Source: Catonella sp963545085
GTDB taxonomy: Bacteria; Bacillota; Clostridia; Lachnospirales; Lachnospiraceae
Length of the DNA: 64,000 bases
Reading direction: 5' to 3'
Assembly: GCA_963545085.1 (NCBI GenBank)
Contig: CAUUHV010000001.1
Span: 1-64,000 of the forward strand
The notes under the pieces were generated by a model. That model worked only from the letters and a program-made list of their open reading frames with translations. It had not been told where the DNA came from and did not search any database. The translations under genes were made by a program, and so were the position numbers. Positions 53,349 through 61,903 of the stretch are shown in pieces. How positions within the stretch are numbered: the stretch's first letter is position 1; the number at the start of each line of letters is the position of its first letter.

Positions 53349-54485
53349 ATGAAGAAAAAAATTTTAATGGCGGCAATAATAGGAATAGCGGCGCTGTCCG
53401 TTTACGGCTGCAAAAAAGAGGCGGAAAACGCTAAAACCTCGGGAAGCGCAGTTAGTGAAACGGCATCAAAAAGCGAGGTTAAGACGATTGATTATAAGGC
53501 TTCCGACTATGTGACGGAGCTTGGCGAGTATACGGGTGTGGAGTATACTAAAGCCGATACCGAGGTTACGGACGATGAAATTGAAGGAGCTGTAAAGAGT
53601 TTCCTTGAGTCGAATCCTGTAAAGGTTACGGACAGGGCTGTTAAAAGCGGAGATACCGTAAATATAGATTTTGAGGGCAAGAAAGACGGAGTTGCCTTTG
53701 AAGGAGGCACATCAAAGGGGTTCAACCTTACAATAGGCTCACACAAATTTATAGACGGCTTTGAGGACGGACTTATAGGGCATAAAGAAGGAGAAACGGT
53801 CACACTTAACCTTAAATTCCCGGATAATTACAGAGATGGATCGGAGCTTAACGGAGCGGCTGTAGTATTTACAGTTAAAATCAACTCAATATCCGAGTCC
53901 GCCGAGGAGATTACGGACGAGCTTGTAAAGGAGCATACGGACTTTAAAACTGTAGCCGAATACAAGGAGAGTCTTAAGAATGACTTGAAAGCCACTAAGG
54001 AAGAAAAGGCAAAGAACGGCGCGCATGCGGAAATTATAGGAAAAATTCTCGAAAAGACTAAGATAAAGGATGCGCCGGAGGGGCTTTTGAATGTTTATAT
54101 AAAACAATTTAAGGACTATCATGAAAATTTAGCGGCTTCAAACGGAGTTACGCTTAAGGAGTTTTTAGAGAAGGCTTACGGCATGGATGAAGCCGCTTTT
54201 GAGACGAAGTGTAAGGAATATGCCGAAAACATGGCTAAGCAGCTTCTTGTGATAAAGGTTATAGCAGAGAAGGAGAATATAACCCTGAGTGATGAGGATT
54301 ATCAGAAAGGACTTAAGGAATACTACGACAGAAGCGGACTTGCGGGAAAAGTGGAAATGGATGCTTATGAAAAGCAGATAGGAAAGGAAGCCATATCCGA
54401 TGTGCTTTTAACAGATAAGGTTGTAGATTTTCTTATAGAAAAGGGTAAGCCTGTGGAAGCCGCTAAGGGCTCGGAGAGTAAGTAA
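53349..54485 (+). CDS. Exported trigger-factor-like lipoprotein with FKBP domain
   Basis: A 378-residue lipoprotein; lipobox cysteine at residue 21 (LSVYGC). The chain follows trigger factor domain order without the ribosome-binding N-terminal domain: a linker (VTDDEIEGAVKSFLESNP), an FKBP-type prolyl isomerase domain at about 90-185 (VNIDFEGKKDGVAFEGG, GFEDGLIGHKEGE) and a trigger factor C-terminal chaperone domain (LVKEHTDFKTVAEYKESL, then long helices). It probably folds exported proteins at the outer face of the membrane, a job done by PrsA in other Gram-positives. AAAGGAACGG precedes the ATG. Confidence 0.88.
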   Translation: MKKKILMAAIIGIAALSVYGCKKEAENAKTSGSAVSETASKSEVKTIDYKASDYVTELGEYTGVEYTKADTEVTDDEIEGAVKSFLESNPVKVTDRAVKSGDTVNIDFEGKKDGVAFEGGTSKGFNLTIGSHKFIDGFEDGLIGHKEGETVTLNLKFPDNYRDGSELNGAAVVFTVKINSISESAEEITDELVKEHTDFKTVAEYKESLKNDLKATKEEKAKNGAHAEIIGKILEKTKIKDAPEGLLNVYIKQFKDYHENLAASNGVTLKEFLEKAYGMDEAAFETKCKEYAENMAKQLLVIKVIAEKENITLSDEDYQKGLKEYYDRSGLAGKVEMDAYEKQIGKEAISDVLLTDKVVDFLIEKGKPVEAAKGSESK

Positions 54486-54505
54486 AACAGAATAGATGTA
54501 TAAGA

Positions 54506-54546
54506 AAAAACCGTATGGAGACCAAGAAGAACTTCATACGGTTTTT
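54506..54546. terminator. Bidirectional terminator
   Basis: AAAAACCGTATG and CATACGGTTTTT pair over 12 bases around a 17-base loop. It lies between the trigger-factor-like gene and the convergent LacI gene, two bases from the latter's stop, and offers U-tracts in both directions. Confidence 0.9.
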
Positions 54547-54547
54547 A

Positions 54548-55543
54548 TCATTTTTTAGGCTGCGCAGTAGAGCCTCTTATTATAAGCTCCGGCCTTAAGA
54601 GATTTCGGCTTATTGCCATGTTTTTGGAGATGATGGAATTGAGGGCAAGAAAGCCGGAACGCCCTAAAATAGCTCTTTCCTGTCTTACCGTGGTAAGGGG
54701 CGGGCTTAAAAGGGTGGATACCGGCAGGTCATCAATGCCTACCACACTCACATCGGAAGGAACGGAAAGCCCGTGTTCCATAAGCTCGGTGTATACTCCG
54801 GAAGCGATTACATCGTTTCCGCAGATTATAGCGGTAGTGCCGCGCTCTAAAATTGTAGAAAGATGATCTTCAGCCACCCGCGAAACGAAATATGCGTAAA
54901 TAGCAAGAGCGGGGTCTACCGAAAGACCTCTTTCTTTCATGCTTTTATAAAATGCCTCCATTCTCTGCTCCGTAATAAGCGAATGCTCGGAGCCGTTTAA
55001 AAAAGCTATTTTTTTATGTCCCAAATGATAGAGGTGAGAAACGATAAGCTCTATTATCTCGGTGCTGTCCGTACCTATGTAGCAGGTGTACGGATTTTTC
55101 GGTATGTAATTGTCAAAAAGCACAGTCGGAGTTTTTGTATGTTTAAACTGCAAAAGCCACGGATCTTCAAGCGCAAACCCTACACAAAAGCTTCCTGAAA
55201 AAGAATTTTTAAGCATAAAGGCGTCATAATCCTCGGAAGCCTGAAAAGACGGCGAAACAGGGATAACTGTCACGTCATATCCTTCTTTTACAGCCTCCTG
55301 CTTAAATCCTACAACTATATCATAGCCGAACCTGTCGGAGGTCTGATAGTCCATATTTTCCATAAAAAGACAGATTTTTTTTGAAGCGGACTTTAATTTG
55401 CCGCCGGTATAGCCCATAGCTATTGCGGTATCTATGATTTTGTCTTTTAGTGTTTTACTCACATCGGGAGCGTCGTTTAATCCCTTCGAAACCGTGCCTG
55501 CGGAAACACCGAGCTCCGCTGCTATAGTTTTAATTGTTACCAT
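54548..55543 (-). CDS. LacI-family regulator of the maltodextrin operon
   Basis: A 331-residue repressor: LacI helix-turn-helix at residues 1-25 (TIKTIAAELGVSAGTVSKGL), hinge, then a periplasmic-binding-protein-like sugar domain (SSKKICLFMEN-type first strand, IAFLNGSEHS, TAIICGNDVIASGVY, SVVGIDDLP). I chose the ATG at 55543; the frame extends 16 codons further but the HTH normally starts at once. It is divergent from the malE-malF-malG-pulA genes, and a CG-centred palindrome typical of LacI-family operators lies at 55846 just after their promoter. The effector is probably a maltodextrin. Confidence 0.9.
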   Translation of the reverse strand: MVTIKTIAAELGVSAGTVSKGLNDAPDVSKTLKDKIIDTAIAMGYTGGKLKSASKKICLFMENMDYQTSDRFGYDIVVGFKQEAVKEGYDVTVIPVSPSFQASEDYDAFMLKNSFSGSFCVGFALEDPWLLQFKHTKTPTVLFDNYIPKNPYTCYIGTDSTEIIELIVSHLYHLGHKKIAFLNGSEHSLITEQRMEAFYKSMKERGLSVDPALAIYAYFVSRVAEDHLSTILERGTTAIICGNDVIASGVYTELMEHGLSVPSDVSVVGIDDLPVSTLLSPPLTTVRQERAILGRSGFLALNSIISKNMAISRNLLRPELIIRGSTAQPKK

Positions 55544-55792
55544 AAAGCGCCCTTTCGAAAATCGGGTATTATGTAACCGCAAATTATTCACGCCAAGGGC
55601 TGATACCTGATTTTGTACAGTAAAGTCCGCAAATAATTTGAGATTAGAATATGTATAAACTTCCCTGATTTATGAAAAAATTTACGAAAATCTACGAAAT
55701 AAGTATAAGCTGAAAATAAAAAAACCGCAATAGAAAGTATAAAAAAAGTATAAAAAACAGTTTTGCTTTGTAGGAAATGCACAATGGAGTTG

Positions 55793-55821
55793 TTGACAAG
55801 AGCGCAAACTAATGTTATTAT
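55793..55821 (+). promoter_or_regulatory. Promoter of the maltodextrin operon
   Basis: TTGACA (55793-55798), 17 bases, TATTAT (55816-55821). The predicted transcription start is near 55828, giving a leader of about 165 bases before the binding-protein gene. Confidence 0.82.
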
Positions 55822-55845
55822 ACCTTTACAACAAAAGTTTCGTAA

Positions 55846-55857
55846 AGTTTCGAAACT
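55846..55857 (+). promoter_or_regulatory. LacI-family operator
   Basis: AGTTTCGAAACT, a perfect 12-base palindrome centred on CG, as is usual for LacI-family sites. It lies about 20 bases after the predicted start of transcription. A second partial copy, AAGTTTCGTAAA, is directly upstream (55835-55846), so two repressor dimers may bind in tandem. Confidence 0.68.
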
Positions 55858-55992
55858 GATATTGCTTAAATCCGATAGGCTGTTTTGTATGAGAAAATCG
55901 CCTTATTTTGCTGTAGCGGAAGCAAAAAGAGACAGAGATCGAAAGCAAAAAAGGCTTACGGAATTTAAACCTTAAGAGGAGGATTTATTAAA

Positions 55993-57309
55993 ATGAAAAA
56001 ATCAAAGAAATTTCTTGCGCTCGCGCTTGCGACTGTTATGGCAGCTTCGCTTACAGCCTGCGGTGGAAAGACGGACAACAAAACAAGCGGCAGCGGCAGC
56101 ACACCAAAGAGCAGCCGGAGCGCTTCTACAGGCAGCCAGACAGCCTCAACGGGAAGCGATTCCGGTGAGAAGGTAAAGGCTGAGCTGACAGTATGGAGCC
56201 CACAGGAAGACCAGTCCGAAGAAAGCGGAAACTGGCTCGGCAAGATGTGTGATGATTTCGCAAAGGCTCATCCTGAGTGGGAGATTACATTTAAATACGG
56301 TGTTTGCTCAGAGAGTGACGCAACTGCAAAAGTAGGACAGGATCCTACAGCGGCAGCAGATGTTTATATGTATTCCAATGATCATGTGGTTGCACTTGAG
56401 GCAGCTAAAGGAATTTCAGAGTTCGGCGGAAAAGTTCTTGATGAGATCAAGGCATCCAACAGTCCTACTATTCTTGATTCTGTAACCTATAAGGATGGTG
56501 TTTACGGCGTTCCGTTTACTTCCAATACATGGTTTATGTATTATGATAAGAGAGTTTTCACAGAGGATGATGTAAAGAGTCTTGATAAGATGCTTGAGAA
56601 GGGTAAGGTTTCTTTCCCTCTTTCCAATTCATGGTATTTTGCAGCTTTCTACGTAGCGAACGGAAATGTTTTCTATGGTGGAAATAATGATGAATCGGCA
56701 GGAATCGACTTCGGTGGTGATAAGGCTGTAGCCGTTACAAAGTATCTTGTTAACCTCGCAAAAAATCCTAATTTTACTAATGATGCGGACGGTTCAGGTA
56801 TTGCAGGTCTTGCAGACGGTTCTGTAAATGCGGTATTCTCAGGTACTTGGGATTATCAGAATGTGGTGGATAAGCTTGGTGAGGAAAATGTAGGAGCTGT
56901 TCAGCTTCCAACAATAATGATTGACGGTCAAGAAAAGCAGCTTAGGAGTTTTGCCGGTTCTAAAGCTATTGCAGTTAATCCTAATACAAAGAATCCGGAA
57001 ATTGCAGTTGCACTTGCGGCTTTCCTTGGAAGTGCCGATTCTCAGAAAGAGCATTATAAGTTGAGAAAGATTATTCCTTCTCATGTTGAGCTTTTGAAGG
57101 ATGCTGAAATTATGTCGGATATAATTGCGAATGCACAGGCAAGTACGGTAGCAAATACTTCCATCATGCAGCCGTTCGGTCCTGAAATGAATGCAAATTA
57201 TTGGGGAAATGCAGAGAATATGGGTAAGGCAATCATCAACGGTGATGTTACGGAAGAGAATGCGGCAGAGAAGACAGAAGCATTCAACAACTCATTGAAT
57301 GGCAGATAA
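55993..57309 (+). CDS. Maltodextrin-type ABC binding lipoprotein (MalE-like)
   Basis: A 438-residue family 1 binding protein. Signal peptide with lipobox cysteine at 23 (ASLTAC), a Ser/Gly/Thr-rich linker to about residue 55, then the mature fold (LTVWSPQEDQSE, DPTAAADVYMYSNDHV, NAVFSGTWDYQN). It is followed by MalF- and MalG-like permeases and pullulanase, which points to maltodextrins. AGAGGAGG lies about 9 bases before the ATG. The linker between cysteine and fold keeps the protein off the membrane. Confidence 0.87.
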   Translation: MKKSKKFLALALATVMAASLTACGGKTDNKTSGSGSTPKSSRSASTGSQTASTGSDSGEKVKAELTVWSPQEDQSEESGNWLGKMCDDFAKAHPEWEITFKYGVCSESDATAKVGQDPTAAADVYMYSNDHVVALEAAKGISEFGGKVLDEIKASNSPTILDSVTYKDGVYGVPFTSNTWFMYYDKRVFTEDDVKSLDKMLEKGKVSFPLSNSWYFAAFYVANGNVFYGGNNDESAGIDFGGDKAVAVTKYLVNLAKNPNFTNDADGSGIAGLADGSVNAVFSGTWDYQNVVDKLGEENVGAVQLPTIMIDGQEKQLRSFAGSKAIAVNPNTKNPEIAVALAAFLGSADSQKEHYKLRKIIPSHVELLKDAEIMSDIIANAQASTVANTSIMQPFGPEMNANYWGNAENMGKAIINGDVTEENAAEKTEAFNNSLNGR

Positions 57310-57334
57310 TATTATACTTAAATAAACTCAGGTT

Positions 57335-57357
57335 ATTTATGCCGTAGGTCACAGACC
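57335..57357 (-). repeat. Intergenic repeat, copy C
   Basis: On the minus strand this reads GGTCTGTGACCTACGGCATA then AAT, matching copy B (36725) with mostly C/T and G/A changes. The plus-strand sequence GGTCTGCGATTGCGGC at 57391-57406 forms an imperfect opposite arm, so copy C is a palindromic element between the malE-like and malF-like genes. Confidence 0.4.
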
Positions 57358-57406
57358 GTTTTAAAATAGTAAAGTACATAATTTTTATTCGGTCTGCGAT
57401 TGCGGC
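57341..57406 (+). terminator. Hairpin between the malE-like and malF-like genes
   Basis: GCCGTAGGTCACAGACCG pairs imperfectly with CGGTCTGCGATTGCGGC across an AT-rich loop of about 31 bases. It lies in a 200-base spacer after the binding-protein gene. No T-run follows, so I read it as a processing or stabilising structure rather than a terminator. Confidence 0.45.
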
Positions 57407-57510
57407 ATGGTGACTTGAACCGGATAATACAATTCAATGCGTGTCGTGGTTTCATGGCACGCATTTGTAAAAAACAGAAGTAATAAATACGAAAAATGTG
57501 GGGAAATACT

Positions 57511-58857
57511 ATGGAAGATGTGAAATTTACGGAAGCTATAAAAAATGGTGACATTTTTACAAAACTTAGTGCCATTATTATGGGGTTAGGTAGCATCGCA
57601 CGCGGTCAGATTATTAAAGGACTGTTGTATCTTGGAATTGAAATCGGTTTTATTTATTACTTAATCAACACAGGAATTTACGATTTACAAAGGTTTATCA
57701 GTCTTGGAGGAAGACCGCAGGAAAAAGTGTGGAATGAAAAAAAGCAAATTTTTGATTATATTGTCGGGGATAATACAGTTCTCATGCTTTTATACGGCAT
57801 CTTCACCTTGATTTTTATTATTGCATTTATACTTTTTCTTATATCGTCAGTGAGAAGCTCTTATACAGCGGAGCTTGATATAAAGGCGGGAAGAAAACCG
57901 CTTAGTTTTATAGAAGATGTGAAGTCTATCTTTGACAAGAAACTTCATTTACTCCTTATGACACCGCCGATGCTCGGCATTATTACCTTTACACTTTTGC
58001 CGCTTATTTATATGATAAGTATGGCATTTACGAGCTATTCCATCAAAGGTGATAAGCTTACCATTTTTGAGTGGGTAGGAATAAATAACTTTAAAGAAGT
58101 ATTTACCTTGGGAAGTGAGATTGGTAAATCTTTCTGGGGAGTATTGGGTTGGACAATCGTGTGGGCGATATTTGCAACCGCACTTAACTATATTTTAGGT
58201 ATGATTTTAGGACTTGTAATAAATAGAAAAGATACAAAATGGAAAGGTTTCTGGAGATTTTGTTTTGTTCTTTCTATCGCCGTTCCTCAGTTTGTGTCCC
58301 TCTTGGTTATGAGAACCATGCTACAGCAACAGGGCGCAGTAAATATACTTCTTCAGAATATAGGAATTTTAGAAAAAGGACAGACACTTCCGTTCCTTTC
58401 CGATGCGATGTGGGCAAGAGTGACTGTAATTGTGATCAATCTTTGGGTAGGTATCCCATATACTCTCCTTCAGGTTACGGGTATTTTAAAAAATATTCCT
58501 GAGGAGCTCTATGAAGCAGCAAGGGTGGATGGCGCTAATCCGGTGATTATTTTTTGGAAAATCACCCTCCCTTATATGCTCTTTGTAACAACACCTTATC
58601 TTATCACACAGTTTACAGGCAATATCAACAATTTCAATGTTATTTATCTTCTTTCAGGAGGAGCTCCGACACCGGTCGGTTCTACCGCAGGAAAGACAGA
58701 CCTTCTTATCACATGGTTGTATAAGCTTACTGTAGATAAGCAGTACTTTAACATCGGTGCGGTCATTGGTATTTTAACCTTTATTGTTCTTTCGATAGTG
58801 GCACTTGTAACCTATCATAGAACAGGATCTTATAAGAATGAGGAGGCGTTCATGTAA
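57511..58857 (+). CDS. Maltodextrin ABC permease (MalF-like)
   Basis: A 448-residue permease with about eight helices. Like other Gram-positive MalF proteins it has an N-terminal extension of about 150 residues with extra helices (GQIIKGLLYLGIEIGFIYYL, LMLLYGIFTLIFIIAFILFL) before the six-helix core. The EAA loop is ELYEAARVDGANPVIIFW. I took the ATG at 57511 with GTGGGG upstream over one five codons earlier. It ends in TAA overlapping the ATG of the next gene by one base. No ATPase gene is in the operon. Confidence 0.9.
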   Translation: MEDVKFTEAIKNGDIFTKLSAIIMGLGSIARGQIIKGLLYLGIEIGFIYYLINTGIYDLQRFISLGGRPQEKVWNEKKQIFDYIVGDNTVLMLLYGIFTLIFIIAFILFLISSVRSSYTAELDIKAGRKPLSFIEDVKSIFDKKLHLLLMTPPMLGIITFTLLPLIYMISMAFTSYSIKGDKLTIFEWVGINNFKEVFTLGSEIGKSFWGVLGWTIVWAIFATALNYILGMILGLVINRKDTKWKGFWRFCFVLSIAVPQFVSLLVMRTMLQQQGAVNILLQNIGILEKGQTLPFLSDAMWARVTVIVINLWVGIPYTLLQVTGILKNIPEELYEAARVDGANPVIIFWKITLPYMLFVTTPYLITQFTGNINNFNVIYLLSGGAPTPVGSTAGKTDLLITWLYKLTVDKQYFNIGAVIGILTFIVLSIVALVTYHRTGSYKNEEAFM

Positions 58858-59732
58858 TGGAAAAAATAAATAGTACTTCTTCATATAGAGCGAGAAAGGT
58901 GACAGTCAATGTACTAATCCATATTTTATTAGCGGTTCTTTCCTTTGTTTGGATTTTTCCGGTATTATGGATTATTATGACAAGTTTTAGAGCAGAGCAA
59001 GGTTCTTATGTGCCTTATTTCTTCCCTAAAGCATACACTCTTGATAATTATAGAAAATTATTTACAGATACCTCAATTCTGAACTTCCCCAGAATGTTTA
59101 TAAATACTCTGATTATAGCGATTTTTTCTTGTCTTGTATCTACAGTATTTGTGCTTAGTGTGAGTTATTGCTTATCAAGACTTCGTTTTAAATTTAGAAA
59201 AACATTTATGAACATGGCGATGATCATGGGATTGTTTCCGGGTATTATGTCTATTGTGGCTGTGTACTATATCTTAAAGGCACTTGGGCTTTCAGAAGGT
59301 TCGATGATTAGAGTGGCACTTGTACTCGTTTATTCGGGAGGTTCAGGGCTCGGATTTTATATTTCAAAAGGATTTTTTGATACGATTCCAAGAGCAATTG
59401 ATGAGGCGGCTATGATTGACGGAGCAACAAAGTGGCAGGTATTTACAAGAGTAACAGTGCCTCTTTCAAAGCCTATCGTTGTATTTACTATACTGACAGC
59501 TTTCATCGGTCCTTGGGTCGATTTTATTGCGGCTAAGATTATTTGTAAGGCGGATGCAAAGTATTTTACTGTTTCTATAGGACTTTGGAATATGCTTGAA
59601 AAAGAATATGTTCAGGCCTGGTACACAAGATTTGCCGCCGGAGCGGTTTGCATTTCCATTCCTATAGCGGTGCTTTTCGTATATTTGCAGAAATTCTATG
59701 TAAACGGAATGGGCGGAGCTGTAAAAGGATAA
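58857..59732 (+). CDS. Maltodextrin ABC permease (MalG-like)
   Basis: A 291-residue, six-helix permease. Family traits are the start VLIHILLAVLSFVWIFPVLW, the EAA loop AIDEAAMIDGATKWQVF and the typical tail FYVNGMGGAVKG. Its start codon shares one base with the malF-like stop codon, so translation is coupled. It completes the maltodextrin channel. Confidence 0.92.
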   Translation: MEKINSTSSYRARKVTVNVLIHILLAVLSFVWIFPVLWIIMTSFRAEQGSYVPYFFPKAYTLDNYRKLFTDTSILNFPRMFINTLIIAIFSCLVSTVFVLSVSYCLSRLRFKFRKTFMNMAMIMGLFPGIMSIVAVYYILKALGLSEGSMIRVALVLVYSGGSGLGFYISKGFFDTIPRAIDEAAMIDGATKWQVFTRVTVPLSKPIVVFTILTAFIGPWVDFIAAKIICKADAKYFTVSIGLWNMLEKEYVQAWYTRFAAGAVCISIPIAVLFVYLQKFYVNGMGGAVKG

Positions 59733-59750
59733 CATTGTCAGCTTTAAAAC

Positions 59751-59773
59751 AAGGGGGATTTTATATCCCCCTT
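59751..59773 (+). terminator. Hairpin between malG-like gene and pullulanase gene
   Basis: AAGGGGGAT and ATCCCCCTT pair perfectly over 9 bases with a 5-base loop, followed by TCTTT. It could lower pullulanase expression relative to the transporter; the pullulanase gene starts 41 bases later without an obvious promoter of its own. Confidence 0.75.
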
Positions 59774-59813
59774 TCTTTACACCAAAAAAACAAAAAGAAA
59801 AGGACATTATTAT

Positions 59814-61769
59814 ATGACACCGAGAGAATTGAAGGACTATTATAACAGCAAAGAATTTGAAAACTTATATAATTATGATGGAGAATTAGGCGCGGTAACG
59901 GATAAAAACGGAACCTCGGTAAAGCTTTGGAGCCCGCTTGCCGATAAGGTCAAAATCAGATTTTATGATAAAGGAAACGGAAGTGAAGCGCTCAGAGCCT
60001 GTGAAATGGAAAAGACGGATAATGGAGTGTGGCTTTATGAAACCGAAAATTATCTTCACGGAGTTTATTACGACTTTCTTTTAAGCTTTGGAGAAAAAGA
60101 GGCGGTTTCCGCCGATCCTTACGCAAAAGCCTGCGGTGTGAACGGCGAGCGCAGTATGATAGTCGATCTTTTAAAGACGAATCCCAAGAACTGGGAGAAC
60201 GATAAGGCTCCCGCAAAAGAAGCGGAGGATGTGATATATGAGCTTCATGTAAGGGAATTTTCATACGATGAGGCGGGAGGCTTTCCGAGAGAAGTAAGGG
60301 GGAAGTATAAGGCGTTTTCCTGCGAAGGGACCACTCTTTACGGAAAGGGGGAAATACCTACGGGACTTGACTATATAAAATCGCTCGGCGTGAATTATAT
60401 AGAGATAATGCCTGCATTCGACTACGCTTCGGTGGATGAAACGGGAAAAAAGGAAGAATTTAACTGGGGGTATGATCCGCTTAATTATAATGTGCCCGAA
60501 GGCTCGTATTCTACTAATCCTTATGACGGCGAGGTGAGAATAAGAGAGTTTAAGGAAATGGTGCAGGCGATTCATAATAACGGAATGAGAGTTATAATGG
60601 ACGTAGTATATAACCATACATTCGACCTGAATTCGGTATTTGAAAAAACTGTTCCGGGATATTATTACAGATTTGATAAAAACGGAGAAATTTCGGACGG
60701 CTCCGCTTGCGGAAATGATATAGCGAGTGAAATGCCGATGATGGGAAAATATATTTTGGAGTCGGTTTTATACTGGGCGAAGGAATATCACATAGACGGG
60801 TTCAGATTTGATCTTATGGGACTTCTTGATATAAAGCTTATGAATAAGATAAGAGCGGCTTTTGACGCGAAGTATGGAAAAGGAGAGAAGCTCATGTTCG
60901 GAGAGCCTTGGCGCGCGAGAGAAACGATGATGGAGAAAGAGGCTTTACCTGCGGATAAAAAGAGCGTAAAGGAACTTGACGAAAATATAGGCATTTTTTC
61001 AGATGATATAAGGGATTCCATAAAAGGTCCGGTTTTTTATGAGAAAAAGGGAGGCTTTGTAAACGGAGATTCAGGCTATACCGAAAAGATAGCGGCAGGA
61101 CTTACCGCATGGATAGGAAAAGAAAGAGATAAAAATAAGGAGCGGTTTAAAGAGGTGCCGGAAATAAAAGCCGCTTCGCAGGTGATAAGCTATGTTTCCT
61201 GTCATGATAATCATACACTTTGGGATAAACTTGCGCTCACCACAGAGGGGGAGGAGCTTAGATTAAAGCAGTACAGGCTTGCGGCTGCAATCTATATGTG
61301 CTGTCAGGGAAGAATTTTTATTTATTCCGGAGAAGAGTTTTTAAGAACCAAAGGAGGAATCGAAAACTCCTATAATATGAGTATAGATATAAATAAGCTT
61401 GACTGGAATCTTATCGAAAAAAATAGGGAAACAGTTTCGTATTACAGAAGACTTATAGCCGTAAGAAAAATGTTTTCGGGGCTTACGGACAAGAGAAAAA
61501 ACGCGTATAAGAATGTGGAAATAATTAAAAAAGAAAAAGGATTTATAGCTGCCAAGATAACGGCGTCTGAAACGGTAAAAAGAGGATATGAAGGAGGCTT
61601 GATAATTTTTAATGCCGATACAAAAGTGAAAGAAATAAATCTCGGAGACGGAAAATATGACGTTCTTGTTGATACGGGAGCGGATTTTACGAAAGACGGC
61701 ATAAAAAAAACGATGGAAGGGAAGATTTCGGTTCCTCCCGTACATGCTTATATACTCGGCAGACAATGA
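59814..61769 (+). CDS. pulA: Type I pullulanase (GH13), cytoplasmic
   Basis: A 651-residue debranching enzyme that cuts alpha-1,6 links in imported branched maltodextrins. An N-terminal CBM48-like domain (VKLWSPLADKVKIRFYDKG) precedes the barrel. The pullulanase-specific NWGYDPLNYNVPEGSYSTNP is present, and the catalytic residues are Asp333 (FRFD), Glu364 (FGEPW) and Asp465 (CHDNH). There is no signal peptide, so it works inside the cell after uptake by the MalEFG-like transporter. AAAGGA precedes the ATG. Length matches type I pullulanases of clostridia. Confidence 0.95.
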   Translation: MTPRELKDYYNSKEFENLYNYDGELGAVTDKNGTSVKLWSPLADKVKIRFYDKGNGSEALRACEMEKTDNGVWLYETENYLHGVYYDFLLSFGEKEAVSADPYAKACGVNGERSMIVDLLKTNPKNWENDKAPAKEAEDVIYELHVREFSYDEAGGFPREVRGKYKAFSCEGTTLYGKGEIPTGLDYIKSLGVNYIEIMPAFDYASVDETGKKEEFNWGYDPLNYNVPEGSYSTNPYDGEVRIREFKEMVQAIHNNGMRVIMDVVYNHTFDLNSVFEKTVPGYYYRFDKNGEISDGSACGNDIASEMPMMGKYILESVLYWAKEYHIDGFRFDLMGLLDIKLMNKIRAAFDAKYGKGEKLMFGEPWRARETMMEKEALPADKKSVKELDENIGIFSDDIRDSIKGPVFYEKKGGFVNGDSGYTEKIAAGLTAWIGKERDKNKERFKEVPEIKAASQVISYVSCHDNHTLWDKLALTTEGEELRLKQYRLAAAIYMCCQGRIFIYSGEEFLRTKGGIENSYNMSIDINKLDWNLIEKNRETVSYYRRLIAVRKMFSGLTDKRKNAYKNVEIIKKEKGFIAAKITASETVKRGYEGGLIIFNADTKVKEINLGDGKYDVLVDTGADFTKDGIKKTMEGKISVPPVHAYILGRQ

Positions 61770-61903
61770 AGAAATATTTAAGCTGTGTTAATTAGCGAAA
61801 TAAGAAAGTCAAACTTTCAATGTATATCATTTATTACAATTTTGTGGTAGAATAAAAAAGTAGAGCTTTAGGGGAAAATATGCGGTGAGAGGGAGCGTTG
61901 CGG

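Larger units (their letters stand above)
55544..55992. other. 449-base divergent control region of lacI-type and mal genes
   Basis: It holds the mal promoter (55793) and a LacI-type operator (55846). The left half, 55620-55780, is AT-rich with several A-runs and would contain the repressor's own promoter, which I could not place. An open frame of 70 codons across 55763-55975 has no ribosome binding site or recognisable product and overlaps the promoter, so I do not call it a gene. Confidence 0.55.

Noticed and set aside
55763..55975. A 70-codon frame across the mal promoter and operator
   Set aside because: It covers the promoter and operator, lacks a ribosome binding site and shows only a basic low-complexity product.
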